A stretch of 64,000 nucleotides of DNA, from positions 693,501 to 757,500 of the forward strand of contig CAHIKZ030000248.1 in assembly GCA_903632075.3 (NCBI GenBank), in the 5' to 3' direction. How positions within the stretch are numbered: position 1 is the stretch's first letter; each line of letters starts with the position of its first letter. The notes beneath the pieces are model-generated. The model did not search any database, was not told where the DNA came from, and saw only the letters and a program-made list of their open reading frames with translations. The stretch comes from Acanthosepion pharaonis (Eukaryota > Mollusca > Cephalopoda > Sepiida > Sepiidae). The position numbers and the translations under genes are program-made. Shown here one piece after another: positions 22,903 through 36,110 of this stretch.

Positions 22903-23365
22903 TAATAAAAGGAATGTCAAGTAAACTTATTTTTACAATGTGCTTCATTTGTAGAAGTTTATTGGGAAACTTATATTTATATAGGGAGAAAGTTATTGTT
23001 GAGTAAATATATTGTTAAAAATTCCAATTTTTATCAATAATTAAAAGGAAAATTAAACTGTTGCTCCTTTTTATAAAAATAACAACATTAATGCATTTAG
23101 TGTTAGCCACAGTTTCTTTCCTTTTAATAACATTGAGAAATTTTTTTAATATATTTTAGAATGTTATCAAATTTAAATTTGAATGCTTAACAGTATTTTT
23201 TCTCAGCAATAACTTTTTCTGTTTATATAAATTACATGTTTCTCAATAAACTTTTACCTTAAAGTTATTCAAGGAATGAAACGTATTGTAAGTTTACCTC
23301 TTGTCATGCTTATTGCCATTGCAGATATATTCATTTATATCTTATTTTTTTTTTACACCCTCACC
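22903..23365. other. AT-rich non-coding, nothing recognised
   Basis: No supported feature. Confidence 0.5.
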
Positions 23366-23371
23366 TACATA

Positions 23372-23376
23372 TACAT

Positions 23377-23434
<58 letters not shown>
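23372..23434. repeat. (TA)n microsatellite
   Basis: About 60 bp of TA at the left border of the next palindrome. Confidence 0.95.
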
Positions 23435-23436
<2 letters not shown>

Positions 23437-23485
23437 GGTAACGATATATATATTTTATATATTAAGAACAGTTTTGGAGGAAAGA

Positions 23486-23592
23486 GTTTTTGTGAGATGC
23501 ATTTTATTCCTTAAGACTTAACCGGAATAGGTTTGTTTAAGTAAAACCTAGCCTGAAGAAGTCGTAAGGGACGAAATGCATCTCACAAAAAC
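23486..23592. repeat. Palindrome with hammerhead-like core
   Basis: Left arm 23486-23521 pairs with right arm 23557-23592; the shared core is GATGCATCTCACAAAAAC and its inverse. The right arm starts with CTGAAGA (23553-23559), then a short GUC/GAC stem, GAA, the palindromic ATGCAT and C. This is the order of a type I hammerhead core, but the adjacent bases do not give a stem I. The left border is (TA)n, and the right is a short TATATATA block near 23615. A related copy is at 34018-34143. Confidence 0.6.
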
Positions 23593-23639
23593 TTACCACT
23601 TTTTCATACACATTATATATATATTAAATTTTTTGTTTT

Positions 23640-23740
23640 TAGTGGATACCCATATTTAAATAAACGCTCCATTTATTTATTAAGCAGTATATTTATTTTC
23701 ATCTACCAGCCTGAATATTCAAGAAAGGCACTATTCAACT
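23640..23740 (+). repeat. Dispersed repeat (copy 2; other at 18425)
   Basis: Same blocks as the copy at 18425-18545, same orientation. Here it sits directly after the palindrome at 23486-23592. Confidence 0.55.
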
Positions 23741-24013
23741 TTGCTTAGTCATTGACACACTTTGTGGGTGAGACAGCATGTCAGATCTAATGATGGTTTC
23801 TCCTGCCACAAGGAGATGAAGAGTGCATATTTTTCTTTAATAAGATTTCTCAAATATTCAGATTGGTAGATAAAAATAAATGAATATACTTTTGAATAAA
23901 TAAACACAGCATCTACCCAGATATGGGTATAGACTAAATAAAACAAAAAACTTAACATTTAAAGAATAAAATCTGTTGAATTAATAGATAAAAATGCAAC
24001 ACTTCTTTAGAAG

Positions 24014-24026
24014 TGTGTGTGTGTGG

Positions 24027-24104
<78 letters not shown>
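24014..24104. repeat. (TG)n(TA)n microsatellite
   Basis: A TG-rich start followed by about 72 bp of TA, one of the longest simple runs in the window. Confidence 0.95.
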
Positions 24105-24108
<4 letters not shown>

Positions 24109-24129
24109 GGTGGGGTATGTGTGCATGTG

Positions 24130-24300
24130 TGGGAGGTGCAACAGTTATCAGCATAGAAAATGGAACTGGCAGGCCAAGTTCAAATTCTGGCTAAGGTTAT
24201 TGCATTCATTTTGCACTAATGCCCTTGGGAAGAAAGGAATCAATCTTTTCTCCCCATCCTCCACCAACTCTAGATAAATAGTAGTGAAGACTAGATTCTT
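24130..24300 (+). repeat. tRNA-derived SINE
   Basis: A B-box-like AAGTTCAAATTCTGGC (near 24176) is followed by the tail TTTTGCACTAATGCCCTTGGGA. The latter is the same tail as in the 10140 and 53670 SINEs. The A-box is weak. Confidence 0.5.
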
Positions 24301-24659
24301 GAGCCTTAATAGTGTAACTAGTCTAACAGAAGAACAACTTAGGATTCAAAACCATGACAAAAGGATTGGGAAATCACTTTGCTATCTTTCCCCAAGGACA
24401 GTCTTGGGTAATGCACAGATATTAAAGAAAAAAGGAATCTGTGGAGAGCCTTCAACCTGAAGGGAATTGCATTGATATATATGTCTGTGTGTAGAAATGA
24501 TGATTGAATCTATATTGATTAAGTGTGTGCAAGGATATACCTTATTCAAAAAGGGAATTATGTAAGGCTGTCTAAATGAAACTAGCATCCAAAAAGAAAT
24601 CTATATACACTAACTTTTGCTTCAATTCAATACTGCTTGCTATCAATAAAACCAAGTTG

Positions 24660-24745
24660 TAAAGGCAACCTGTGTAAAGGGTGAAAAGATCAAACGGTTG
24701 ATCTGATAGTGGGTTCAAATCCCAGTGTTGGCTACTTTTATTGCT
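24660..24745 (+). repeat. tRNA-like SINE remnant
   Basis: GATAGTGGGTTCAAATCCCAGT (near 24704) contains a near-consensus B-box. The upstream part does not fold as a complete tRNA by eye. Too weak to call a tRNA gene. Confidence 0.4.
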
Positions 24746-25254
24746 GTGTTTTTGTTTATATTTCTTTGTATGTAGGAAAATACATTTTGGAGGTAAATTA
24801 TTATTTTCTTTTTAATTCCATCTTGCTGGAATTCTCATTTCTGTTTCTTGTTTTGACATTAATAAATTTTTGAATGTTTGATTGTCTTTGATTAGGATAC
24901 TAATACTTTTACAGGTAAACTGGTAAGTAATTTGATTTTCAAGTTCAGCTTCACTGTAGCCTTATTACAAAATTAAGCTGGAAATATGTTATTGTTTTTT
25001 TTTCTATAGAAACCCTCTTTTTAAAAACCTTTTCCCAAAACGAAGGGATTAGATTTTTGCATAGGTAAGAATTAAGAGTTTTCTACCAAGTGCAAGATTG
25101 GTCATGAACTGAGAATTGTAGATTTTTTTTAGCAAAGTTTAATAAATAAACATGAAAAAAAAAAGAAAATAAAAGCGTTTTATTAAAAGAATGTTTTTTC
25201 TCTTGATAGCACTATGACAGTACACTTCCTCTTTTTGTAGTTATGTTTGTTAGA

Positions 25255-25850
25255 CTTTGCCAAATTATTCTTGTAAATAAACAATCTAATAGTGTTTAAC
25301 ATTTTTGTTGTCACTTCTCAAGAAAAAGTATAAATCCAGATGCTCTCAACCTATTATTAGTGAATACATGTTGTGAGAGCAAATGAAAGAAATGTCCAGA
25401 AAATGCATTTTTTGCTAAATCTATAATTAGTTACCTGTCGTTATATGTTTATTTAAATTTTCTTAGTTCACAGACATTTTCTATAAATTTATGAATTAAA
25501 AAATAAAAATTTTCAGTTATTTTTTTATAATATGGTATATGAAAAATATTGCACTGTAGTTGGTTCATATATTTTTATAATCTTTCAAATATAAAATTAT
25601 TCTATTCTATTCTTGTAAATAAATAATCTAATAAATAGTCTTAAACATTTTTGTTGTCAGTTCTCAAGAAGAAAATTGTGTAAGACCAGTTTCATATGTT
25701 TGGGTTTTATTAAAATTCTAAAAATAGCTTTTTAAAACACTAAAAATTAATGGGGAGACTATATGTTAATAGTGTTGTCAGGAGGAAAACCTTCCTTTTG
25801 ACACACTTTTTTTAAAGGTACATTTATTAAACTTTGTCAATTTTTTTTAA
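25255..25850 (+). repeat. R1 repeat family (copies 2 and 3, direct)
   Basis: GTAAATAAACAATCTAATAG...TTTTTGTTGTCACTTCTCAAG near 25274 is repeated near 25615 as GTAAATAAATAATCTAATA...TTGTTGTCAGTTCTCAAG. The second then continues with the R1 blocks GGGTTTTATTAAAATTCTAA and CCTTCCTTTTGACACAC. The arrangement is direct here, unlike the inverted pairs at 21.3 and 41.3 kb. Confidence 0.55.
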
Positions 25851-25929
25851 ATGCTCAAGACCATTTCTTGTCATTTGAAATATCAAAAGATTGCTGGATC
25901 AACAGAATCTTTTAATATGAACAAAGCTA

Positions 25930-26900
25930 AAAAAAAAAAATCTTTACTTTTTTGCATAGTTCAGAATCAACAATTCTAGCATCGAGTGCTGAAGAGACAA
26001 AATTGACCAGATTCTGAGAATTGAAACTTTACAAATATCCATAGCCAACCTTCATAGTCAGCAAAAAAGTAAGTCGAAAAGTCATTGGACAGAGCTGAAG
26101 AATGTACTAGAATTCAACTCAACACTATGTAATTTCGATCAAACAAGCTAGGAAGAAATTACACAAAAATGAAGGTTTTGTGCAACTTCAGCCACAAAGC
26201 TTACCAAACATTTGAAACATATGAAGACAAAGTATGTCTCTCAAAAAGGATTCACAGGGAAATCATGTCTATCTTGTAGACTTCAAATTAATAGCTGCAA
26301 TAATCATATATTTGCAACAGTAGAAGACTGCATTTCAGTATGGGCTGCTTTGGAGAATATCAAGACTTTGTGACATCTGTAGATGCTTTTTACAACCAGA
26401 TGTCCACCTGAACACCGGAAAATGAGATAATCCTGCTTGGGTATCCAACCTTTTACAAGTACAAAGTTCATTGTAAAGGACAGAAGGTAAAGAAAATGTC
26501 ACCATGATTATAATTTGAATGACTCGGTCTCTTTACAAGATAAGTTATACCACAAAAACAAGGGAGCCAACAATTGTACCAATTTTACAAGTATGACAGA
26601 AAGGCCAATTCAACATGTGTTTATCTCCTTAGAAATTATAACAAACCTCACCAACACAGCATTTTATTTCCTGTTTTAACAATGCTCTAAGTAGCAAAAG
26701 AAATCAATGAACTATAGAAATCAGTGTACATAGTTTTACAACAAGATACCCTCCAGAATACATAACAATAAAAGTAATAAAAAGTAATGTACTTGAATGC
26801 ATATGAACATTATATGCATCGGCTATTGACCAGATCAATTTGTATCTTAAATATTTGGAAAGAAAATTAGGCACACGGATTTGTGTCCAATGGAGGGAAG
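25930..26900. other. Unclassified, less AT-rich segment
   Basis: This kilobase is less homopolymer-rich than its neighbours and reads like decayed coding DNA of a mobile element. I could not find a motif in any frame that identifies it. No exon is claimed. Confidence 0.3.
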
Positions 26901-28894
26901 CTTCATTGTGTCATCTGCTGTATTAAGATGTCTATTTAGCAGCTGGACAAAATTAGAATGAATAGTCTTTAGATTTATGATTTTTACTACATGACAAAAT
27001 AGATTATCAATTTAGACTTTAACCTGAATTAAGAAAGGTAAATATAATGTGACACCAGAGAATGAAGGTATAATTTTTTCTATGCTTGTGTCACTCTTCT
27101 ATAAAAAACAAAACAAAAAAAGAACTGAACATCGATTAACTAAAAAGAGGTTAACAATCAGAAATAATGATTGCAACTTCTTAAGTTAGAAGCTGACCTA
27201 ACAAGGTACAAAATTATCACATTATCTTAAGTTCTATTATCAATATCTAAGCTACAATAGATGAGAAAGGTTATTATTATTATTATTATTATTAGATATA
27301 ATTACACAAATACATGAAAGTGAAAGATAAAAATATAGGAAATGTGATAGTTGAAAAGAAATGATTTAAATATTTCTTAAATCCTTATTAAATAAAAGAG
27401 ATGACATTAAACTTGAAATAAAGCTAATTATGGATGGATATTTCTGAAAATTTGTCACAAAAGTATACAAAGTTCCAGCAGAAAGTACTTTAGATGGCTT
27501 CGAAATTACAGTGGAAAAATAGGAAAACAGAAATGGATTAATAATAGAAATGCTAAAAACTATTGTAACTGCTGTAATAAAGATACAAATAAAAGAATTG
27601 GTTTTCTTGTGTGTGTGTGTGTGTGTGCGTAAATAACAAAAATATGTTTTTCATAGGAAGAAAGATGTTTTTCATAGGAAGAAAAATGCTTAATGAACAG
27701 AGATTCAAATGTTAAGATGAGGTTATCCGTCTAAAAGAATTAATAAGTTGATACAAAACATTTTAAAAAGGTGGGATCTGTCCCGCTTCAGTTTTCAGAA
27801 AAATGTTAAAGCATAAAACATTAAAAAAAACAAAAAAAAAAAAAACTCGTCCTCACTTGATTTTACGTTAAGACAATTCATAAAAAGGGATGCATGTTTT
27901 ACAAATGGCCTTAAAAAAAGCAATCAATTGTAATCAAGTGTGAGAAGAATTCTTGTTCTAAATAAACCCATAAACAGGTTAAGAAAAAAAATAAGAGTCA
28001 AAAGTTATTTTGCTATTATGAGAGTATATAGAAAAAAAAATGGAAGAGAAATAAATTGATTAACCGATCTGCCAACTGGAATATTTTTTTTAATTCAAAA
28101 AAGAAATAAGAAAACATTTCTTTTAGAATTTTCTTTTTTATTGTTATTATTATCATGATCATTATTTTTTCCATTGAAGCAGAGCAAAGCTTCATTTTAA
28201 AGAATACTCAGACATCTTGTGCAAGTTGAAAATTGTCTTGATTTCCAAAACATTTGCAAGTGACAGATCAAAATCATTGCAAATTTTGAAGAAATCAGAG
28301 ATGTAGTTGAAATTCAGTGACAGCAAATAAAGCCAACTCTTGCTTTGTTGTCATTTATTTTATTTTTGAAGGTAGGATTTTTTGTTGAAATTTGGGTGGA
28401 GTTGGTGGCTATAAAATATGATACAACAATGAAAAAAAAAAAAAAAAAAAACAATTAAAAAGAAACAAGACACTAAATAGTTGTGAAATCTTTCATATAA
28501 AATGTGTACATGAAAAAACAAACAAACCTGGAAACATCTCACAAGAGTTCCTGATCCAAATAATTGTCAGTTTGAAGACTTCCAATTTGGGACTTCTGGA
28601 AGTTTCTATTGTATGGATTAAATTTTTTTTTTATTTTTTTTTTTTTCATAAAAATCTTGGAGGAAATTACCAAAAAATATGAAATTGCAATAAAAAATAT
28701 TAAAAACGATTAATCAAATCATAGAAAGTGAATATTTTTTTTCAACTATTCCATTTAATATTAAAGTATGTAGGCAAATGTTGTATTTCAGTTTGCCATT
28801 TCAAATTGCCTTCTGACATATTTCCTGCTTCTAGCTGTAGAAGAATCATCAATTACTCTCACTTTTCTGTGCTATTAAGATTTCAAAATTTGAA

Positions 28895-28932
<38 letters not shown>

Positions 28933-31852
28933 GAAATCAATCATGGAGTTTAAAAAATTTATTTCACAGAAATTTTTATTTTTTTCTCAAATCTGGAAAA
29001 AAAATCTGCAAATAAACTTTTTTAATGGCTTTTAATTGCAGACAAGAAATTTCTTACTATTTGTGTAGTAATGAGACTGGAATTATTATGATAAGGCATC
29101 ATGTACTTTAAAAATGAACAGTACTACACTGATGAGTGTTTTGCTTTATTGCAAAAAAAATAATAATACAAACAGAATTCATTGAAAAGAATTTGTCTTG
29201 GAAAAGGCTTAGGAATGGAAAATTGGCAAAAAAAAAAAAAAAAAAAATCTGAATAGATTAAAGATATCAAAAGCAAAATTTTAAAGTTTAAAAACCAACC
29301 TGAGGAATTTAAACACTTAAAGTATCAATATTTTTTGTTCATTTAAAAAAAAAGAAAAAAAATTTATAATGCTTTAAAAAAAAATATATAAAATCATGCT
29401 AATAATATTTTTTAAATTCATTTTGATTCATATTTTGCTGTTTTTAAATTTGTTTTAAAACCTCTTTCTGGGATAATACAAATATCTAATATATTAAACA
29501 ACCCCAAATAATAAATTGAAAAGAAATTTTTTTTAAGATGGCTGACAGTAAACTGTAGCATTATGTGTGTTTAGGGTAAAAAATTTTATATTTGTTATTT
29601 TTTCCCTTGATTTTTATTCTAAATTCACTTTTTGGTTTTTACTTACCAATCAAACCCCCATTAGATAAGAAAAAGATGTAAAATACACAAAATCAATGAA
29701 GATGAATATAAAGCAATTAGTTATATTGCTTTGATCCAAGAGGATACTTTAATTCAAAAAGATGAAATTATTTTGAGTATCTATTTGAGCCATGATCTAG
29801 TTCAACAATGCCTCTCATGCAATGACAAAAAAATTGACCTTGTATCTTTTTAAAAGGTCATTGATTTTTGCATAAATGTTTATGCAGAATAATTATCAAA
29901 CTCCAAGTTTTGTCTGAAGTCCATATTTTTCCAGTATCTTTTTAACATTGATTTCAAACTTTTCCATTAATTCAAGATGTTTTTTTCTTTTGCCATTTGA
30001 TTCTGTTCAAATGTTTTATCGACTTACAGTGATACGTTTTTCTTTTTAATGTATTTTTTGTTAGCTCACTTCTGAACGTTCAAAGTGTTTTTGAAATAGA
30101 AATTCAGAAGTTGGATTTTTTTTTGAGATTTTCTCTATCATTCCTGGTAGATTTTTGCCTTTTTTATATGATTTCATTAAAGGTTTTTAATGATTGTTAC
30201 AAATTTACTAATTCTACTCATCCACTTTTTCATTTTGCTTCCATAGTGTCAAACACTATTTATTAATTTGGCATTAAAATGTGCTAGCTGTATTTACTGA
30301 CCTCATACATACTCCAACACACAAAGATGACCAGAGAAAATGTTTTTCTAAAAATATTCAGATAAAAATAAAAAAATTAATGAATATTATGTCAGACTGC
30401 CCAGACATTAAACACTATTTCCCATGACCACAAAATAAGAAAAGCAATTTTACAGTTACAATATCTACATTATAATATGAACTTCAAATTTTAGGTTTAC
30501 ATGAGGAAATTTATAAAATGATTTAAGACTCTTCACCAAAAAATTAATGTTGAAACTTTTATCATTTGAGTTTAGATATTTGAATATTGCTTTGCTATTT
30601 AATAATAATAATAAAAAAAAGAAAAGAATATAACCCTTAAATGGCCAGCATCACCAATTGAAGTTTCATTGTAGATCAGCAGATACTATCAACTAATGAT
30701 TTAAACTTTTCTCAATGATATGGACGTCATTTATTCATGATTTGTGTCTAAATGACTAAAATACTTTTTCCTGTTGATGTTAATTTTTGAAATTAGAAGT
30801 TAAAAATGGGAAACTTTCCTCTTGTGTTGAAAAGCAAAACTGAAGAAGTTTGTTTTATTGAGTTTTCTTTTCAGGAGAAAAATTAAAGAACCCAGTGTAG
30901 AAAGTAACGTCATTGTGAGAACATTTCAATACAAAACTGTTCTTATTTTTCCCTTTTTTAAAACTGAAAACTGTAAAAATATTCTGAATTAGTACGTGAT
31001 TTTATGACTGTTGCAAATAATGTCTTGTGCATTAAAGCTGTTACTGATAAACAATAATACTTTATTATGGCTTTTTATATATTCACTTAATATATACAAA
31101 AATATTGAAACAGAGAGAGAGGAAAAGCAAAGATAAGAAAAAAAAATTACTTGTCATAAAACAGAGAATTGAAAAATCTAAAAAAAAAAAAAAACAACAA
31201 AAAAATTTTTGTTGTAATTTTTTACTTTTGATTCACAATTTTGTAGTAATATTTTTTATTTCTTATCTTTACTCTTTTCCTTGATTTGTTTTCATATATT
31301 TGTAGGTATTATGCTAATATATACTTGTATAAAATGTTCATTTTTAAGCTATAATAAAATTTTGTATCCTGTACAGTTTATTTAAATAATTGTTTTAATT
31401 TAAGAATCACACAAAACCTAATTTTTATGATGATTTATTTACTCTAGTCCAAAATACAATTAAATCTGACATATTTCTTCACCAAATTTCATCTGAAGGA
31501 TAATTATAAAGCGGAGATTGAAAGCAAACATTAAGGACAAACTCATTTTAGATTTTGAAACTAAAATAATTTATATAATTTTTTGATTTTGATAATTATA
31601 CTTTGTAGTAAGAATTTTCTTTTTAAAAATCCTGACTCACAATGTTTTTCAGGTAATTCATTCCAAGTACTTTAATGAATTTTGCAATCACAATATGTTA
31701 AATAGTACTTTCATCCTAACTCCAATTTAGATGCAAAATTATATTTTTTTGATATCAACTAAAATCATTTGTAATAATTTCAACAATTTTTTTCCTTTTT
31801 ATGAAATTAATTATATAAAGTAATAAATTTATTATTGCAAATCCAACAGTGG

Positions 31853-31855
<3 letters not shown>
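26901..31855. other. AT-rich non-coding desert
   Basis: About 5 kb without a recognisable gene or element. It contains (ATT)n near 27273, (TG)n near 27610, poly-A runs near 28432 and 28897-28928, and otherwise unique AT-rich sequence. It differs from the flanks in lacking dispersed repeats. No conserved frame was seen. Confidence 0.5.

Positions 31856-31909
<54 letters not shown>
31856..31909. repeat. (TA)n microsatellite
   Basis: About 52 bp of TA. Confidence 0.95.
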
Positions 31910-31911
<2 letters not shown>

Positions 31912-33840
31912 AAATGTCAATCCTTCCTTAGCTACGGACTAATTCCAAATGTCATGCCATGATTGAACTGTATCAAAAGATTCAGGTGACTTTTACATTT
32001 CGTGTCTTATATATATTTTGAGAAAAGATTTTATATTTTTTCAGAATACACTCGTTCTTTCAAATTTCTTATTTCCCAAAAGAGAAATTATTTTATAAAG
32101 CATCTTCATGAATTGCTAAATATAATTAGAATGCTATGTAATGTTTTCTCAGCATTACGAACTATATTTTCAGTGTACTTTCATTTTTGAATATTTATTT
32201 GAACCTTGACATTTAAAATAATATGCATTTGGGTAATATACATTATTTTACTCATCAAATTAGTCACAAAGTCTAATAATCATGCTTTGTGGCAGAAAAA
32301 TGTTCTTATTGTAAAACTATGATTTTAGGCAATATTCATTTTAAACATTTTTTAAAATATTAAATTTCAAGATTTATGTCAAATAGCTCAAGAACTGTTT
32401 TATATATTCAATATTTCAGCCAAAGAGAATGTTCTGAATGGCTCAGTCATAAAATATGATATTTGAATGATTGTATTTTTATTTGAAATATTTCATAATG
32501 TATTCAAGCTGTCATTAGATATTATCAACCCCGACATTTTTTTCTTTTTTTTGACAGGGTTTAATTTTTATAGCTCAGTTTTAAAAACATTTTGTCGTAT
32601 CTGTAAAATTTTACTTTTCATAATGGTTATTTCAAATCTCTTTTCCCCAAATGTCTTCCTTGTTAGAGAAAAGAGCATGTTCATCATCATATTATGACAG
32701 AATTATCATTCTGGTTTCTCTCAGAGCACAAAAACATTTCTTCAATTATTCAAGAATAAAATAGAAACTACCAAGTAAATATTATTTATTCCCCTTTTAT
32801 TTTTAAATCAGTCCTCCATTATTTGTTATTCTGGTATGTGTTTTATTTTATTTGATGTACCAGAGTCCCTTTTATTCGGAAAACTGGCAATGTGCTGAGA
32901 AGAGCAGAAAATGTGACACTCTAGTTTTTCAAAAACAATATCTAACCATACGAATTACATCCAGTTTTGTCTAGTTTCACAGGAAATCAATGTTCATCTC
33001 ACAGCACAGATAATATGGTAGAAGAAGAAAGTGCATATTAATAATTCTTCCTCTATCATAAATAATATTGACAATTCAATAACTTATCTGCTTTCAGTGT
33101 CACTAAGTACACAAATTCTCCATTAAGGAATGTAAATTTTATTTAATTCCAGAAACATTATACAGAGAAAGCTGTTTATTATAATCACAGATATTGTTAT
33201 CAAAATCATTTGGTCCAAAACAATTTATTTTAAATGAATTAAAAATGATAAAAATAATTTCAAATTATTAAATTTTGTAGAATTTTTTTTCATTTTAAAA
33301 CAATGAATTTATAACAACAATTGTAAACAGTTTACATTTTTTTTTTGTTATCAGCCGGTTATTTTTATCTCAAAGACCCTGTTGTCCCAAGGTGTGATCA
33401 CAAGTGGTTTCTTCTGTACTGTTATATATTTATATCAAGTGTCAATTTTTCATAATCTGCTCTATTACTTTCAGTTGTAGCCAGTGCCACTAAAACACAT
33501 AAATTAGTAGAAAATAATGATACAAGTACATTTGTTTGTACTCATTATCTATTGGTAGAGAGAGAAACTGATTATATATATAAAAGTATCTTTCTAATGA
33601 TATCTGCAGGAAGAAACTGACCCTCATTTTACATGGGATTTTTTTTCTTTTTATAAATAAGGATAAGTTAAAAGTGATGATTTTTCTTCATCATACCAGG
33701 AATGTGAGAAAATCAATTTAGGGGTTGGTAAGTTTTAAAATGTCATGAAGTGACAAATTTACATTGAAGACACACATTTTAAGCATGGAACATCAAAATT
33801 ATTGGTTGTCTAAAAACAATGAAGCTATTTAAATTCTTTC
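31910..33840. other. AT-rich non-coding, nothing recognised
   Basis: No supported gene. Frames at 32002 and 32467 have no motif. Confidence 0.5.
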
Positions 33841-33844
33841 AATA

Positions 33845-33945
33845 GTATTTGTCTATCAATCTATCTATCTACCCATATTAAATCTGTCCATATCTAGCCA
33901 TTTTAATCTATTCACAGCTATCTTAATCTGTGTGTGTGCATGTGA

Positions 33946-33986
<41 letters not shown>

Positions 33987-34139
33987 AACAATTTATATTT
34001 TTACATATCAAGAACAGTATTGAGGAAATTGTTTGACAAAGTGAAAAATGTTTATTTGTGAAACATTTCATTTCCTCCTGAAGTCGTAAAGGATGAAATG
34101 CATCACAAGTAAACTTTTTCCACTTTCTCATACAATTTT

Positions 34140-34194
<55 letters not shown>

Positions 34195-34545
34195 CTGTTT
34201 ATATCTATCCTAATTTGTTTGTGTCTAACCATCTTAATCTATTCACATCTATTTAATCTGTTTATATCTACCTATTTAATCTGTACATAGCTTAATTTGT
34301 TTCTATTTTAATCTGTTTATATCTATCTTAATCTGCTTATATCTATCTTTTTCTGTTTATATCTATCAATCTTAATATGTCTATATCTATTAATCTTAAT
34401 ATGTTTATATCTATCAAGCTTAATTTGTTTATATTCATCTTAATCTGTTTATATCTATCAAGCTTAATTTGTTTATATTCATCTTAATCTGTTTATATCT
34501 ACCTATTTATCTTAATCTGTTTATAGTTACCTATTAATTTAAGTG
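33845..34545. repeat. TCTATC/TTAATCTG minisatellite, interrupted
   Basis: Degenerate 16-20 bp units built on TTAATCTGTTTATATCTATC occur on both sides (33845-33930 and 34190-34545). Two (TA)n arrays and a palindrome lie in the middle. The right block has about 18 units, including a duplicated ~54 bp higher-order unit near 34420-34500. Confidence 0.8.
34018..34143. repeat. Palindrome between two (TA)n arrays
   Basis: Left arm 34018-34075 and right arm 34091-34143 are imperfect reverse complements around a 15 bp loop. The loop and right arm read CTGAAGTCGTAAAGGATGAAATGCATC in effect, a degraded version of the hammerhead-like core at 23553. Arrays of (TA)n at 33945-33983 and 34143-34190 bound it. 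Confidence 0.65.
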
Positions 34546-35490
34546 GTTCCCAAGCAATGGTCAAGACCCAGATGTACCACAATGATTCTTCTGATCTCTG
34601 TGAAATGATTTTAAAAATAATAAAATTAAGAAGATAAAAAATGTTAAATGTAAAAAAATAAAAAAAATAGTACAAATATATTTAAATCCCAATTTTGAAA
34701 TATAAAGTGTTACTGAAACAGGAAAATAATTACAAAATAAAGCATCAATAACTATGAAATTTCCTAACACATTTACATTCAATACTTATACACCAAAATG
34801 ACTAGAACTTGACACAATCACAGTATCATTTCTTGCTCACTTCAGGCAGTGTAGTATTTTATGACAGACTTGTTGTAATAATGCATTTGAGATATTGCAT
34901 AAAGCTGTGCTTTCCTTTTCTTTAATCAACAGAAGAAATATGAATCCATATCCTCCTGGTGCCCATTTAAGCTGACACCTTCTTTATACCATATACCTAA
35001 ATTATAACTATAAGCTATAATTTTGGAAAGTGAAAATTTCACTGAAATATGTTAAAAAATTTCCAAGTTTTCATATGCAACTAAGAAAATACTAATTTCA
35101 AGCAAAATAGTTACAAAAAAGTAGGGGTTAATTTAAACTGACCTCAAGAAAAGATGTGTTCAAGAAAGTATTTTTTTTTCAATCACTATTTGAAGTTTCT
35201 ATATATGAGTTGGTTTGTAACAGATACATTGACTTTGCTTCTTTTATTGCTACAATAGCTTAAAGACTTAAACTACAGACTCATTGATCTACTTCCATGT
35301 TGTTTTTGTTTCTGATTCTATTAAGGATTTATTTTTAAGATTTAAATGTTGGGATTTGATTTCTAAGATTTGGTAAATGAATAATATGATTTATGGGCTA
35401 AGGAATTATGGGACAGAGGTTAACTTCAGAATCAAACAAGAAATGATCCAACCAAAAAGAAACTCACCCAGGGAAACTTAAAAGGAATTT
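34546..35490. other. AT-rich non-coding, nothing recognised
   Basis: No supported feature. Confidence 0.5.
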
Positions 35491-35516
35491 GATATATATA
35501 TATATATATATATATA
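35491..35516. repeat. (TA)n microsatellite
   Basis: About 26 bp of TA. Confidence 0.9.
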
Positions 35517-35679
35517 CTAGCTTAAAACTATCAGGTGGCATTTAAACTAACTCCTGTGGAGGGCTCTTGGTTGGGCCTTCATCACAATGGGTAGAGAGGA
35601 GTAGATGCAATAGTCAACAATAAAGTACACTTTCGATTTTTGAACAGTGTATTGAGAACTTTTTAAATATAACCATTTC

Positions 35680-35683
<4 letters not shown>

Positions 35684-35705
<22 letters not shown>
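35684..35705. repeat. (TA)n microsatellite
   Basis: A TA run of about 40 bp spans the line end here. Confidence 0.85.
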
Positions 35706-35728
<23 letters not shown>

Positions 35729-35789
35729 AAAATCAGGAGATTCAGGTCAACCACTTATTTTTCTAGAATTCTTTGCAATGATCTCTTTA

Positions 35790-36110
35790 TTTTCTTCATT
35801 TATCTTCTTGACGGTTTTCTTTATCTAACCTCAAAGTTATGCTTTTCATATCTAAACACTTTTTAATGTCATTTTCTCATTCCCTTCGTATTCCATTGGT
35901 GAGATGTAAATTCCACTTGAACAGCTTCTTCCAACAAACTGTTGCTTTGTGGAACCAACTTCCAAGAGGATGCTTTCCTGATTACTATAATCTTGACCTG
36001 TTCAAGTCTCGGATGAGCTTGTGTGCAGTACAGTAGAATGGGGGTGTGGAAGTCTTGCCAAGTGCTACAAGGGATAGGAGGTCGTGGAGAACCATGACTG
36101 CCCACAAGAA
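35790..36110 (+). mobile_element. LINE ORF2 3' fragment (copy D)
   Basis: The plus strand reads LVRCKFHLNSFFQQTVALWN followed by QLPRGCFPDYYNLDLFKSRM and a stop at about 36034. This is the extreme C-terminal signature of jockey/CR1-like LINE polymerases (NSFF, LWN-LP, FP-YNL--FKSR). It is 5'-truncated. The ~70 bp after the stop are GC-richer and probably the element's 3' UTR. Confidence 0.75.

Noticed and set aside
23994..24277. Frames with long isoleucine-tyrosine runs (also at 5977, 13341, 15117, 22684, 23276, 33865, 34093, 36359, 58461)
   Set aside because: They are translations of (TA)n microsatellites.
24690..24745. tRNA gene
   Set aside because: A good B-box is present but no full cloverleaf can be drawn.
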